NCBI GenBank assembly: GCA_028753945.1
Contig: JAPNXP010000011.1
Span: 1,798,001-1,862,000 of the forward strand
DNA: 64,000 bases
Direction of reading: 5' to 3'
DNA from: Hexactinellida sp. DTS-2022
Taxonomy: Eukaryota > Porifera > Hexactinellida
The notes under the pieces are model-generated. The model was given only the letters and a program-made list of their open reading frames with translations. It was not told the DNA's origin and ran no database searches. This document shows, one piece after another, positions 24,801 to 37,036 of the stretch; position 1 is the first letter of the stretch, and the number at the start of each line of letters is the position of its first letter. A program made the position numbers and the translations under genes.

Positions 24801-24950
24801 CCGATAATTTGTAGGGTGGAGGAAATCTGCGCTGACTTACAAAGACAATTAAGGAGATAGAATGGTTGATATCAGGAAATCAAACTAACAGCAACATTTA
24901 ATCTATTACTGTACCAATTCTAAATAGACTTTAAGATGCTATCTATCCAA
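21816..24950. other. Non-coding interval with GC-rich GCGGGT patches
   Basis: Two GC-rich patches rich in GCGGGT stand out from the AT-rich surroundings, at about 23040-23180 and 23480-23510. They probably belong to one or two decayed MITEs. A CAGGGCAGGAGCCACCTGG motif near 21992 resembles a hAT end without a partner. The open frames here (22512-22709, 22920-23195, 23564-23812, 24459-24807) show no recognisable domain. Confidence 0.4.
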
Positions 24951-24959
24951 ATCCGAAAT

Positions 24960-25330
24960 AAAAATTTAATTCGGACATTTTTTAAAACCTTTTTGACTTC
25001 ACCAAAGGTCAAAATCGAAGTCATTTTGTTAAAAATTACGCAAGATTTTGGGAGTGACCTTTGTATACCTTAGCATATCTCCAAAAGTATAAGTCGTAGA
25101 GATAAAAAACTATCCCTCAAAAATGATCCTTATCAGTTGTTCTTGTGATTATGCCGTGTCGATTTTCAACATTAGTACAAAGTTATAGAGCTAATAATTA
25201 TATAACGCCAAAATTCTGATAAAATCGAGTTATTATTTCAAAATTTATGAAAAAAAGAATTAAATCGATTTCGTAAATTCTGTGCAGCATAATCACTTCC
25301 AATAACAGAGTAGAGTTAAACTTGCACTAA
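24960..25330 (-). repeat. Dispersed repeat family C, copy 1 (uninterrupted)
   Basis: Read on the minus strand it matches 49140-49215 plus 49811-49935: GATAAGGATCATTTTTGAGG, CGACTTATAC, AGGTCACTCCC, TTGACCTTTGGTGAAGTCAA and AATGTCCGAATTAAA. This copy lacks the 583-bp insertion present at 49228-49810 and therefore serves as the empty site. No coding function is apparent. Confidence 0.7.
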
Positions 25331-26627
25331 ATAGTACTTGCGCCAAATAGAGTAAATAGCTAGAATTTATATTGACTAGTATGGATTCATTATTAGGCTA
25401 TTATAAACTATTGATATCTAATTTAAATTTTAATTTTAGAGAGTTGTGGTAATACTGTTATATATTCCTATTAAATATTAGCTCAAATCAAGTGAGTCCC
25501 CATTCCGACATTTTGGAAACTTGGGCGCCAATGCAGGAGGGCGGATTTTCGGCTAGTATGCTTTAAAAGAAGTTATTGAGCTATGCTTGCTGCTTTAGTA
25601 TCACAATTACAGAAGCCGTTACGAGTACTACACTACACTATTCATATTAATCTTGAAACTACCAATACAGATAATAAAAGTTTCGCGAGAAACATCCTAT
25701 ATTAGAAAACCGAGTTCTACTGTATAAGGAACCTTCTTTATATACTGTATAGCATGATAACTAAATTGGGGCAAATAATAATGTAAAGTGTGCTCGTGAT
25801 TTGAAACAAATGTGAGAATTAAAAAAATATTTTTAAAGGTATAAAAACATTTAATGAGACCTATTACTTTAATTATTTGAATAATAACAAATTTGAATCG
25901 ATAGGATGACGGCCTTGACGGGAAGTAGATCGGTTGGATACTAAGACATCACACTCGTGAATCTGATACCAAAAATTCCTACTTTCATCAAACCGTCACT
26001 TAAGATCACTGTGCGGCTTTGAGCATAATATTCCTACCAAATATAAACATGCCTTAATCTCTAGACTTATATAGAATATTAAAACACAAACCAGTATACA
26101 GACATAGATATATTTGTTTGGGTGTTCAGAGTTAATTGTAGAAACTGACATAAAATCTTATTTCTGACACGACAACAAGTTTGTTTACACCCGTAAATTA
26201 TAACACCTCGCAAATTTATGACGTAGTCACAAGTATGAGGAGAAGCATAAAAATTAACTTAATCGCAAGTAATTCCCACCCTCTAAGAGATAAAAAATAG
26301 AAAATTAAATAAAACATGCACATTCATAAAACGGACACGTTGGTGGAACCAGTGGTGGCGCCACGGTGGGGCCAGATGGGGCCATGGCCCCATCATTTTA
26401 CGTGTTGTCCGCTATTCGCTTGTCATAAATATGAGCCAGGAATTTATATTTTCTTCAATCCAATTTAATAATAGTGTTAAACAATGCATATATTCTTTAA
26501 TAAAACTCCAGTCGCCCTCCAACAATCAGAATCTGGCGAAGACAACGATTTCTAAGCAGTTGCTAAGCGTGCCAGAGTAGAGCGCACCCACAAATCTGAC
26601 TATCTCAGGGTTGATGGTGTCAGTGAC

Positions 26628-26931
26628 CAGGGATGAAATATCAAAAATCAGATTTTTTTATTTAAATCAGAATTTTTAATTTTTAATGTTTTTTGCAATC
26701 TATATCACAAAGCCGTATATTATTTGGCTAATAGATTAAGTATATTGATAATTACTCAATATTAATGTAATTTGACTCAATATAAATGTATTTCTTTTCT
26801 TTTCGCAAAAAAAATAGATATAAAATATCTGATTAAAATAAAAAAATCGGATATTTTTGTTCAAAATCAAATTTTGATTTAAACCATGATTTATATCAAT
26901 AAAAATCATTGATTTAAATCAAACAACCCTG
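26628..26931. mobile_element. MITE-like element with TTTAAATC palindromes
   Basis: It begins CAGGGATGAAATATC and ends AAACAACCCTG, with inverted blocks of GATTTAAATC and AAAATCAGATTTT at both sides. The flanking octamers do not match, so a TSD is not supported. A GC-rich half-end (CAGTGGTGGCGCCACGGTGG, near 26351) lies just upstream without a partner. Confidence 0.55.
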
Positions 26932-26939
26932 ATTCATGT

Positions 26940-27265
26940 TGTCTTACTATCTAAAATTGTGGGCGAATCGGATTGAAACTGAAAGAGATATTCCAAAATT
27001 TGTGCTTTGATGACATAATCACCCCGTTATTTCGTATAGAAAAACAATAGATCGTTGTCAGCGTATAAAATAACCCGTGCATGCAAATTTTCAGATCTCG
27101 CTCATGGTCTTTCAAAATAATCCTGGACAAACAAAGACACATACAACAATTGTGCTTTAATAAAAAGATATACGCCATAAAACCAATGTAGTTAGATAAA
27201 CCGCACACCAACCGCGAAAGTTTGGTGCGTGGTTGTGTTCAGCCGCGAAGCTCGGGAATTAAAAG
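26940..27265 (-). mobile_element. Helitron-like fragment
   Basis: About 26945-27170 read on the minus strand matches 30830-31060 on the plus strand, including ATTGTTGTATGTGTCTTTGT, the ACGAAATAACGGGGTGATTA region and CAAATTTTGGAATATC. The family start (TATATTAAAAGC plus TTTGTTTG) resembles a Helitron 5' end. A hairpin block ACCAACCGCGAAAGTTTGGT lies at 27208-27227, like Helitron 3' ends. Confidence 0.45.
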
Positions 27266-27269
27266 TAAA

Positions 27270-28970
27270 TGCATCATCACATTGATGAATAAAAGTAGCA
27301 TGAATTGAAAAGCACAAAATAGGGTTGGCCCAATGTTAAGGCGTGAGTAAACCATAATTTTAAAGTGAAACATACTAGCCATTCGAAAATTGTCTAAATG
27401 TTCCAAAATTTATAGAAAATAGTCAGAAAGATGTTTAGCATATGATAATTTGGTAGTTTCTCATTAATCTGCATCCTGAATAGGTTATTGGACGTATATC
27501 GTATAACGAATTCGAGGTTAAATCCCAACCCCCAGTGGACGGCATATGGCAGTTGGGGACCGGGGGAGAATCAGCTAGTAACTGTGAATTACAAGGAGTG
27601 TAAAAGGGTAAATTTGTTTGAATTAAACAAATGAATCTTGACAAAAATTGTATGGAAATCTATGCAATAGCCAGGAGAAATAGGAGAAACCAGGAGAAAT
27701 AGAATACCATTGGATTGCTAACTTATACGTAGATATTTTCAGATTCACCATTGTTTCAAACCTAGAAATACCAATTTCTGAAGTAATATACTATCATGGT
27801 AAAGAATAATATGAATTGGAATGACTGATCTAAATATAATTTCTTTAAATAATTCTATTGTGATATTAAGATCGTATTCAAACTTGTACGAATCATATGA
27901 ATATTAATACTATCAACAACAAATTTATATCTAGACTCCAGACTGTATCTTCTTGATGTCATTGTATAAATACGATTTCATTGTGGAATTGAATCTAAAT
28001 TTACAATATCGAATGGAAGGATTTTATAGAGTTCGGACGCAAATTTATTTGGCATTTCGGTCAAAAACATTAGGTACTCATTCGTAGTCACATATTCTAA
28101 TGCTTTTGAATGTTACATAGACGTATTAGCAAAATATTATATCAGTTTTGCACCGCCCAAACCCGCCCTTGGATTGTTTATTCAATTTACCATTGCCGCC
28201 TCAGGAAATTCATAAAAAGTAATTCAATTTCTCCACAAGTTATCCAATTATTTTAGTTATATTCTCCCATTAACTGATAATAATAATGAATAAAAAAGAA
28301 GCATTTGAAATTTTAATGTAAACACTCTCAATCAGCTAAATCAACTTATGAGTTCATCAATGCTTTTGAAATTTCAGTGATATAATTTTATGGGAATCGG
28401 AAGAAATGTAGGCAATAGCAATGTTCCATATTAGACAACTATACTGCCAAAAACTATCTAGGGTTCCTAAGAGTATTATACTTGTGATAGATACACTCAG
28501 CATTCATCTAGCCTGTATAAATTCAATGTAATATTAGAATAACTAGGGATAAGACAAACATCTTACTGTTTTCCTCATGTTTAAGATTTATTATGAACGA
28601 TCATGGGTAGCTACTGCTACCAAAATGTATATTTCCCAAAACTGACCTTAATGCCCACTGAGCATAGCTTATACAAATTAATGTCTTTCGATAGGGTCAA
28701 TTTGATGAATGTTGATTTTCACTATTTGAAAGGGGAAACCTATTTCAATTGTAGGTATTTCGAATAATATTACAAACGATCCAAATAAAATTTGAATAGC
28801 TTTTTAAAAAGTTATGTTCATTCAAATTGATGATTTATTTTAAAACATCGGTGAATCGACGCATAAGAGGAAAGTTATCTAAAATTCCTAATCCTGGGGG
28901 GGAGACTCTCCCTGCCCCCCCCCCCCCCCCACCCCATTTTCCGCCCATGAATTGGCGGCCGCCGATGGTT
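27270..28970. other. AT-rich interval without recognised genes
   Basis: No domain, TIR or duplication is evident. A poly-C tract lies at about 28914-28930, next to a GC-rich scrap (ATTGGCGGCCGCC) that may be the end of a truncated MITE. Confidence 0.4.
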
Positions 28971-28974
28971 GCAA

Positions 28975-29289
28975 TTAAAGTAAGCTGAAAATAGAAATAA
29001 AAGTTTTAATTGGAAATTGGAATGAAATTTACCTACGAATTTTCTCAAGATGTTCAGTGACAATAAGATCTTGCAACTTCTCAATAGATGCGTCAGAATT
29101 ACTAAATGAGTCAGAAGATTCCATTTTATAACTAAGTCTCGAGTCATCATATTGTACTGATGGTGGCAAAGAGGGATTCTCGACGGGGATTGGACTAGTG
29201 GAGCTATCCAAATGTGAGCTTGAAAGTGAAGAGATCCTTCTACTACAATTACTGCTACCAATTCGAACCCAGTCATGTTTCCGCGAAGT
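28975..29289 (-). CDS. Candidate 3' exons of an unidentified host gene
   Basis: A minus-strand exon from 29289 to 29033 is bounded by a good acceptor (TTTTCAG before ACTTCGCGG) and a donor (CGTAG then GTAAAT). It reads open in phase 0 as a Ser-rich, probably disordered segment (TSRKHDWVRIGSSN, then SSLSSSHLDSSTSPIP) followed by a likely helix (SDASIEKLQDLIVTEHLEKI). A 48-nt intron (29032-28985, ending TTTTCAG) would join it to CTTACTTTAA, giving a C-terminus EKIRSLL and a stop at 28975; without splicing a stop follows almost at once. Upstream, 29855-29814 with a donor GCAAG|GTAAGT may be the preceding exon. I do not recognise the family. A longer open frame in another phase (28875-29276) ignores both splice sites and looks spurious. 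Confidence 0.4.
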
Positions 29290-30229
29290 CTGAAAATGAT
29301 GATTGTCTAATAAAATAAATATGAGTAATATTATAGATGAAATCAAATGTAAATCTTAGAAAAAGAAAAAAGATCCCTATAAAAAGAAATGTTGAATTTA
29401 AGGTCGATTTGATAATAAAAACATTAAAAGTAACTAATAATAAAGTGTATTAGTTTTATATCGTGACAAGTACTTTTTATGAAAATTTCACGAAATGAAC
29501 AATTCCAATTATTAAATAAAAACAAATAAATGGCGTGCCTTGATGAAACAAATTCCAAATCAAATAATGCTTAAGCTGGAAGCAACAGTGAAGGGCACAA
29601 TGTGGAATAAGGGGGTAATAACTGAAATTTTGAAAAAATCCAAATGATAAATTTACGAATGCATTCGATTCTGTAATATTGAAAAAATATAAAATGCCAT
29701 CAACAGTGGCGAGGGAAAATAAACACATGCAAACAACAAAGCCTCAAAACTATGGATAAAATTATAAAATTCAAGTTTAAAAAAAATAAATATCAATCTT
29801 TGACTTACCTTGCAAATTACTTGCAAATTAAAGTACTTAAATTTACAACCTTATGATATGGGTCATCCTTCACTCCACAGAATGCTAGCACATTAATGAC
29901 CTGGTTGGTCCTGACTTCCCAGAGCCCGCTATGATATGTCATCTACGCGTATGTTTGTATATAAATCTTATATACAATTTAGTTTTCAAATTGAAAATAG
30001 AAGTTATTCGATGTCACATTGTGAGATCGACTAGCTTCTATCATGAACGACTCAATATAAGGATTAACCATTGCCCTTGAAAACTCATCCAGGGATAAGT
30101 TCGAAGGCCATTTTAATATCAAACCACAAGAAAACTATGTAATCCCGTGACCTACGTTATATAAGCCCTAGCACCAACTTTGAGAAACTGGACCATGGAT
30201 TAAAGGAAGGCCATTGATAAATGGGATAC

Positions 30230-30345
30230 AGACTTTTCGTGACAGGACTTTTCGCTACAAGACATTTCGTGACGGACACTTCGTGACAAGACATTTCGTG
30301 ACATGGACTTTTCGTGACACGACATTTCGTGAAACGGCCCATTAG
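30230..30345. repeat. TTTCGTGACA tandem repeat
   Basis: About eight imperfect units of ACTTTTCGTGACA or GACATTTCGTGACA in tandem, spaced about 14-15 bp. They create a spurious repetitive reading frame on the minus strand. Confidence 0.75.
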
Positions 30346-30700
30346 TAATAATAACACTAGTAGCTTGAAATACTTAATCCTCGAATTGTATAAATTGGAA
30401 TTCGTTTACATATTAGGAGTGAAATTGCAAACACTTAAGTTTGTTTTTTATTGAAATAATATATTGTTACTAATTTATATCTTATCTCAATTATAAGTAA
30501 TTAGCATACTAAATTGAACTCTGCTAGTTGGATCAAGAGTCAGGACTATGCCTAATAAATGTTCAGCTCATGCCTGTAAAGGGAACTATAGTTCGACTGA
30601 TGTGAAGGTAACCGTGTTCAAACTCCCCACTGACCGCCTGAACTGAGACATAAATGGATTAGTGCGCTATAACTAGAAGATATTCACCCAAACATAGTCG

Positions 30701-30740
30701 CAGGGCCGGATTACACAAAAGGCTAAGTCCGTGGGTTATA
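30701..30740 (+). mobile_element. Truncated hAT-type MITE end (CAGGGCCGGATTA)
   Basis: CAGGGCCGGATTACACAAAA matches the left end of the complete element at 51777-52639. It sits just after the broken THAP segment of the P-like copy. No matching right end was found before 31800, so it is either truncated or hidden by later insertions. Confidence 0.5.
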
Positions 30741-30829
30741 GGTAGTATGTGTGACTTTAATTAATAAATTTCTTTATCCATCAAAGCGGAATTCTTGGGC
30801 TACAAATAAGTAATGACATTACAATCTAT

Positions 30830-31065
30830 ATATTAAAAGCAAGATTGTTGTTGTTTGTGTGTTTGTTTGTCAGAATTAATGTGGAAAGATGACAAGCTAT
30901 AGAAATCTGAAAACTTGCATGCAGGAGTAATTTACACACTGACAACGATCTATTGGTTATATAAACGAAATAACGGCATTATGACGTCATAAAGGCACAT
31001 ATTTTGGACAACTTTTTCAGTTTTCATCCGATTCGCCCACAATTTTAGATAGCATTACAACACGA
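30830..31065 (+). mobile_element. Helitron-like 5' fragment
   Basis: It begins TATATTAAAAGCAAGATTG followed by TTGTTTGTGTGTTTGTTTGT, and continues with a block shared, inverted, with 26945-27170. Similar starts occur at 3836, 35033 and 47873 (plus) and near 42100 (minus), and around 31440. It lies within the P-like copy and helps explain its large central gap. Confidence 0.5.
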
Positions 31066-33626
31066 GATAAAACAAACGTGTACTGATTTATGGGTTATGA
31101 CGTCAGGGGAAAACTAATTAGTATTATTATTAGAATTTCGCTAAATTTACTGACATATTCACATATTAAATTCAGAAACAGTACACATATTGAGGTTTGG
31201 TAATTACCTGCTGACTCCACCTGCATGATTTCAGTTTAGTTAGTTATATTATTGGTTTATTAATACCGATCAGATATTCATAAGTTTAGATCTTTATTTC
31301 AGTTTTCCACCTCACGGTGGCTAAGGCTGCGAAACAACCGTAAATTGCATCACGAGTGTGTACCACGAACGAACAAAGGTCGCAAAGCGAGCATTGTGAG
31401 AGAATGATCCGTCGCGAAGCGAACGAGACCGAAGCGCTCATATGATTAAACTTCATTGTTGTGCGTTTGTGTTTGTCCGGATTGTATTAAAGTGATTTGG
31501 GAATAGAAACCGCATTTATAAATGAGATTGATACTAACATCCAAATGTGATAAAAGGTAAACAAGTATGCTGATTTCGAATTCGCATTCACAAATTTATA
31601 ATATTAATATCTGTTGTTGTTGTTGTTGTTTACACAAATAGGTAAACAAATTAATGAAAATTCAAAATCGACCCAGAAGTTAGCCTTCAACGGTTATTAT
31701 AAGTAACAAATTATAAGTATGGAAAATGCTTAAAGGGATGCATATAACTATGACAAATATTTATTAAGTATGTAATCAATTGTTTAGTGAGGTGTACGGG
31801 CGCATATCTATATTAGTATATTATTCAAATAGACGAAGTCCATGTCAAATCCGATAAACTTATAAAGGAGGTAAATTATTGCACATTCGTAGGACACAGA
31901 AGATAATATACGGACAGTTAGCAATAATGGTGTCAAGTTTGCACAGAAAATGGTCATCGATTGTCCGCCTAGTTCCCCTTGCATGAGTTGCATCTACTCA
32001 AGCAACGAATATATCTTACTATCAAATCTATAATTTGCGACGTAAAAAAGGCGGTCTATATATCCATGTACTTTGTTCTGATAATTATCCTAAAATGTTA
32101 ATATATTTAAAGTTTTCTCTTGACAAAAAAACTCTCACTCCTATCATTCCTCACCCGGTCGACATGACCAGGAACCTTTCATAATTCTTTGATCCTGTTC
32201 ATATTTTGAAAACTAATAGCAATAATTTGCTTAATACAAAAGATTTCAACAGGACTTTTGTTTTTCCTAATTTTGAAGAAATTTCTAACAACTCTACGAA
32301 ATAAGCTCTTACGAATTTCAAAACTTGTCTTGAAGATGTACGATTACTTTACAGACAAGAGCAACACTCTTTCGCCAAAATCGCACATCAATTGACCGAA
32401 AAAGGATGCTGGCCTTCAACTTTTGAGCGTCAGAATGTCAAACTTGATCTAAAGATTTTTAGCGAGTCAACTAGCGCTGGACTAAAAATTCAGAACAATT
32501 CGCTAATTGATAAATCTAAAACGCAATCAGGAGAATTTATCTCTATTATTGTCAATACCTGGAAAATATTTAATGATAGTATAACTCAGAAGGGCATCCG
32601 TTTAAAAGATGAATTTTCTAATCATCTTGTAAATGCAGATCATCGCTTCTTATTCTTAGAGCGAGATGTATTCTGGCTTGAAGCTTGGGAAGCACATTCC
32701 ATCAAATAAATCATCCTTATCCCGCCAAACATAGACTAGCTTAAAGCATACATGTCATGGACTACCACATATAGTTTACCACCTAACAAATAATTGAGGG
32801 ATTTCCTACGTCTTAACTTAATTTCTTCAGAATGACCCGTTAGAACATCATTTTGGACTATACAGACAGATGTCAGTTGCCAACTACCATATTTCCTACT
32901 GCCAAGTTCTAGAGTCAGAGCGTATACTTAACTATCCAGGATACTTAAACTTGACCAAACTATAGAGAACAGATTTCTGTTAGGGACTTCATCAGAAAAA
33001 TTATCAAATTGTCCTGATGAGTTAGTGTCTTCAACTGTTTCATCTGAAACGATAGAAGAATTGCTAAACCAACTTCCAGAATTATTAACTATCATGTACG
33101 ACTCCCAAACGTTACAAGCACTAGTATTCATGGCTGGTTATACAGTGCACAAATTTTATATGAGATCTAAGAAATGTTCCACATGCCTGAATTTCATCAC
33201 AATCGACAAGGAATTTCTGTTCGAACAACTACCTGATTTAAAGTATACCTATCTGGAATTCGTTGACAGAGGATCACTCAAGTGGCCTTCAGATAGTTAT
33301 ATAGATGATGCAACAGTTGTTTTATGAAGAATTATTGCTACTATTAATGGAAATAACTCACAAATGTCCGTATTGGTCCAAGGAGCTTCTCGACAGATTT
33401 TGGTTTATCTACGTAGGTGTTACATATATAGAAAATAATGTAGTGAAACATGGTGAAATAAATGTCCCTCTAATAGAACTCCTTATTTAGATATTTTGAA
33501 GCACTTATATTCCGTCATGGCGAATTGTTTGATATCAAACAAAGTTAAAAAAAATTCAATTCAGACATAGCTGCACGTGGAGATAATTCGAGAAAGGCAA
33601 ATAAATTTACACACAATTAAAATGTT

Positions 33627-33778
33627 GAGTTTACTTATCCACCGATCATCGGCGTTTGTATTAAAAACCTCGCTACTTTCTACCGATTGTTTTTTATTTA
33701 TTTATAAAAAACACCATCACTTGAAACTAGCCAGGTTATTTTATATAAACGCCGAATGATCGGTGGATAAGTAAATTC
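33627..33778. mobile_element. 152-bp MITE with 9-bp TSD
   Basis: Nearly perfect ~30-bp inverted ends start GAGTTTACTTATCCACCGAT and end ATCGGTGGATAAGTAAATTC. They are flanked by the direct repeat taaaatgtt (33618-33626 and 33779-33787). A 9-bp (or 8-bp) duplication and G-initial ends fit a Mutator-like or P-like origin better than hAT. It lies 57 bp beyond the end of the P-like pseudogene. Confidence 0.9.
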
Positions 33779-33789
33779 TAAAATGTTAT

Positions 33790-35700
33790 ACGTATGTTAT
33801 TTATTTATGTTTTACGCACGTATAAATGCACTTATATTGGTAACCATCTCTTAGAAATGATCTAGAGAAGCAAAAAGAATCAACATTTACTTTCCGTAAA
33901 CTGGGGCGACTTAGTCCTATTATTCCACGTTTATCAATGTATTTCTTTAAATAATATCTGGGAATATCTTACTTGTCAATTAATTTAATTGGTAGCACAT
34001 AACAAGTTCAAATAATGAGATAGCTAAACTTTGGGGTACTTCTAACCAATTATTCTAAAAGTTTATCTTGGGCCAAAGCTACCTATGTCATGGAGTTGAA
34101 ATTGTCCCATTATGTTAAACACGTGAAAAAAAAGCATTTCATAAGAAAACGATAATGACAAATCTTACAGTATGCACTTATTTGATTGGTTTAGGAAAGG
34201 AATACTTTATACTGGAATCCATGGAAGACTTGGTGAACTATATGCATATTGATGTATTTCCTCGAAAATTCCAAAGAAGTTCTAAACATAATATCTTTGT
34301 TGAAATATACTCTAAATACTCAAATGAATAAAACAACAATATCATACTTCACCAAATAATGAATAAATGTAATCATATTGATAATATGTTGAATTAAACT
34401 CACAATATATTCAAAGGTATTTAAACCGCAATATTTCTTATACAAAAAATATTTAATTAAAATTGCTATTGTGGGACAAAGTAACCTCCTAGGGTCAGTC
34501 TTCGCGCTTATCCATGGTATTTTAACGGATAATCCTTGTATTGAGTCATATATGCTTCTATTTACTTCAAGAATTCGAGTAGCTTCTATTTTTAATTATA
34601 TAAAAACGACATATTATGTTAATATAATTTATTTTGCACGAATATAATTGCACAATTTATATATTAAATTTTAATAAATTTAGTTTATAATTCCAAAATA
34701 AATCGCTTTCAATTTGCCTATAGGGATACTAAATGTGCTGAATTTTGACCCCAATCTATTTTAAATTAATATTCATAATTCATAAGCACGTATATTTCAA
34801 ATACTTAACACAGATTACTCTCGTTAATACGGACACTCGAGGAAGATCGAAAGTAGGTTCGTTTTAACTGCAGTTGTCACTTATATTGCTTGCATATATT
34901 TTTATAGACCAGAGGAATGGTTTCAATTGGAATTCTTGAAACTCAATGTTATGCAAAAAAATTTCAATGGTTCCGCATAATTGTTTTCTATTTAAAATAC
35001 ACCAGAACTAATAATGGTCATCTACTGTATATTATTAAAATTCGATTGTTGTTTGTTTGTATGTGTGTTTGTTTGTGGCTGTTTATGTTTCCCCCAGTAC
35101 CCCCAGTAGCCCCCAGCCTTTCGACCCCAGATCCCCAACATAGGCGCTATTGAGACACTTTTCACAAAAGAAAATACAGATACGGGTACGGGTACCAAAT
35201 CATTTATGGGTACGAAAGAGAAAAAGCCAGTCACCATAAAAGCGCATTATTTGGTTTACTATCTAATCAAAATTACGATTACACAAAAGCTTAGAATAAT
35301 TTGTAACTTAGGATTTTATTAATATTAATTCGATTATAAAGAAAATTGATTTGACTTTTTGAATAATTCACCAGTAGAGGTTTATGTGTGAACAGTTTCT
35401 AGCTAACTTTACATGTAGAAGCTCGCAATATCATGGCCGAAAAGCTATATATTCCAATACAAAGTCGTCATCGAATTCAATATAGATATTCAAAATCTTC
35501 CTAGTAATTTTGCTGAAATAAATACTTTTAGAATAAACGCCAATTATATTTCAGACAATGTTACTATAAAAAATACACATGTAAACTCGAATTCAACTTG
35601 CATTCTTACTTCTGATCTTTGATATGTGGTCAATAGGGAAAGGGCATGTACCACATAAATTGTCAAAACATCAAAATGAGAATCCAGTTTTAAAGCATAC
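33790..35700. other. AT-rich interval with a Helitron-like start
   Basis: Near 35033 is TATTATTAAAATTCGATTG followed by a TTTGTTTGT tract, resembling the Helitron-type starts elsewhere in the window. A pogo-like half-end (CGTTAATACGGACACTCG, near 34823) has no clear partner. No gene is recognised. Confidence 0.4.
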
Positions 35701-36118
35701 AAACATATATTATGATACAGCATAGCCTACTCTATATATGGCCTGACAGTAACCTATAAAAGAAGGACCAAGGAAAAAGGAGAAGATGGTAATATTTATC
35801 CAACCACAATATTTATTTTCAAAAATAATAATAATAATCAACCACATTAATTAGAAATATTCTTGAAATATATACAACTATTGATCAGATATTATTCCAA
35901 ACTCTTCTATTGACGTACACTCTCCTCCTTTTAATTTCGCTCTGGTATTTTATTCATATTAGCTTATATTCATGCCTAACTCGTGTTCTGTCCCCGGTTT
36001 CAAGAGCAATTACAACCCAGATGACCATGTTCCTGTGTACAAGATGCCTCAAAATCCACCAACCCTGAATCATGCCTGGACATGCGGTCTTCGTCGCGAG
36101 AATATCAGTGACCTGAAG

Positions 36119-37036
36119 CAGTGGCGTACTAGGCGCTTGGTGGCCCCTGGACAAATAAAATTTTGAGGCCCCTCACATTTCCTAGACAATTGCTTTCTAA
36201 GCATCAAACCTCAACTTAAAATATTAATCATAATTTTAGTAATCCTAAATTTGACTATCCATGTGTATCTAAATTCAATACACGTAGGTTGAAACATAAA
36301 ATAAACAGAGGTTTACAAAAGGATTTAGAATGTTCTTCTCCGAGATATATAAAGAATTAAGTGCTAATAATCTCATTATCAAAAAGATTATTGTAGTCAG
36401 GCCTAGAAAATGTATTATCAATGAATAGGAAGTTACCAATTGCGGATAGATCAGTACTAGCATAATTTACATAAAATAGATAGTTTTTGAGTTTTGGCTC
36501 ATTTTACGAAATATACATCTCCCTGGAAACCGAGGAATGTGTCAACATTCCATTTATAATTCGATATATTTCATTCAACTAGCTATGGACATCCTCATGT
36601 TCCAATTTTGAACATTTATAAGGCAAATAACTGTGTTAAAAGCAAGCTATAAAAACACGATAATTCCCACGAAAAATAGCGATTACGCAATCAAATGGTG
36701 ATATATCACAGTTTTAAAGGGTGTTATGTATGCCTTGATATCATGTTCCTGACTTACTATATAATTATAATGCATTTCTCAGGTCTGTCAATACTAGCTA
36801 CTGAGATAAAGATATGTCAGCTAATAATCAATGGCCTTTAAGTAATCCATGGTTCGGAGTAGTAGTAAGGCCTTATCTAACGAAGGTCACGATAAAAACT
36901 AATTCTCGCTGTACATTCTTATAATTGATAATATTTTATGACTCTTCTACGGAACTCTCGGAGGCCCCTAGGCCGGTCTAGGGGCTTGAGGCCCCTGGAC
37001 TTTGTCCACCCTTGTCCTATAGTAGTTACGCCCCTG
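36119..37036. mobile_element. hAT-like element inserted in a THAP exon
   Basis: 918 bp with ends CAGTGGCGTACTAGG and TAGTTACGCCCCTG, flanked by the perfect 8-bp duplication acctgaag (36111-36118 and 37037-37044). Removing the insert and one duplication rejoins the THAP reading in frame. Inside is a copy of repeat family A, itself bordered by CTCCGAG and CTCTCGGAG tracts. No transposase is encoded, so it is non-autonomous. Confidence 0.93.
36345..36850 (+). repeat. Dispersed repeat family A, copy 3
   Basis: It starts AAAGAATTAAGTGCTAATAA and matches copies 1 and 2 through ACCAATTGCGGATA and CCTCATGTTCCAATTTTGAA. It is wholly inside the hAT-like element 36119-37036. Either this family is part of that element's interior and the other copies are its fragments, or it inserted there. 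Confidence 0.75.

Larger units (their letters stand above)
30548..33570 (+). pseudogene. P-like transposase with THAP start, heavily interrupted
   Basis: The THAP start (MPNKCSAHACKGNYSS at 30548) is cut after about 30 residues by a stop. A hAT-type end (CAGGGCCGGATTACAC, 30701) and Helitron-like repeats then intervene until about 31820. The core resumes with QIDEVHVKS (about 31827, first acidic site), VSSLHRKWSSIVRL (about 31928), LCSDNYP (about 32073) and ERQNVKLDLKIF (about 32428). DPLEHHFGLYRQMS, with the D-x2-E pair, is near 32835. The C-terminal block runs from FMAGYTVHKFY (about 33128) through CSTCLNFI and DRGSLKWPS and ends near 33570 with MANCLISNKV. Multiple stops and frameshifts make it inactive. 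Clear TIRs were not found for this copy. Confidence 0.8.

Noticed and set aside
28875-29276. 133-residue minus-strand open frame
   Set aside because: It runs through both likely splice sites in a different phase and ends in a poly-C-derived Gly run.
30157-30357. Repetitive minus-strand frame with VTKS/CHE units
   Set aside because: It is a product of the TTTCGTGACA tandem repeat.
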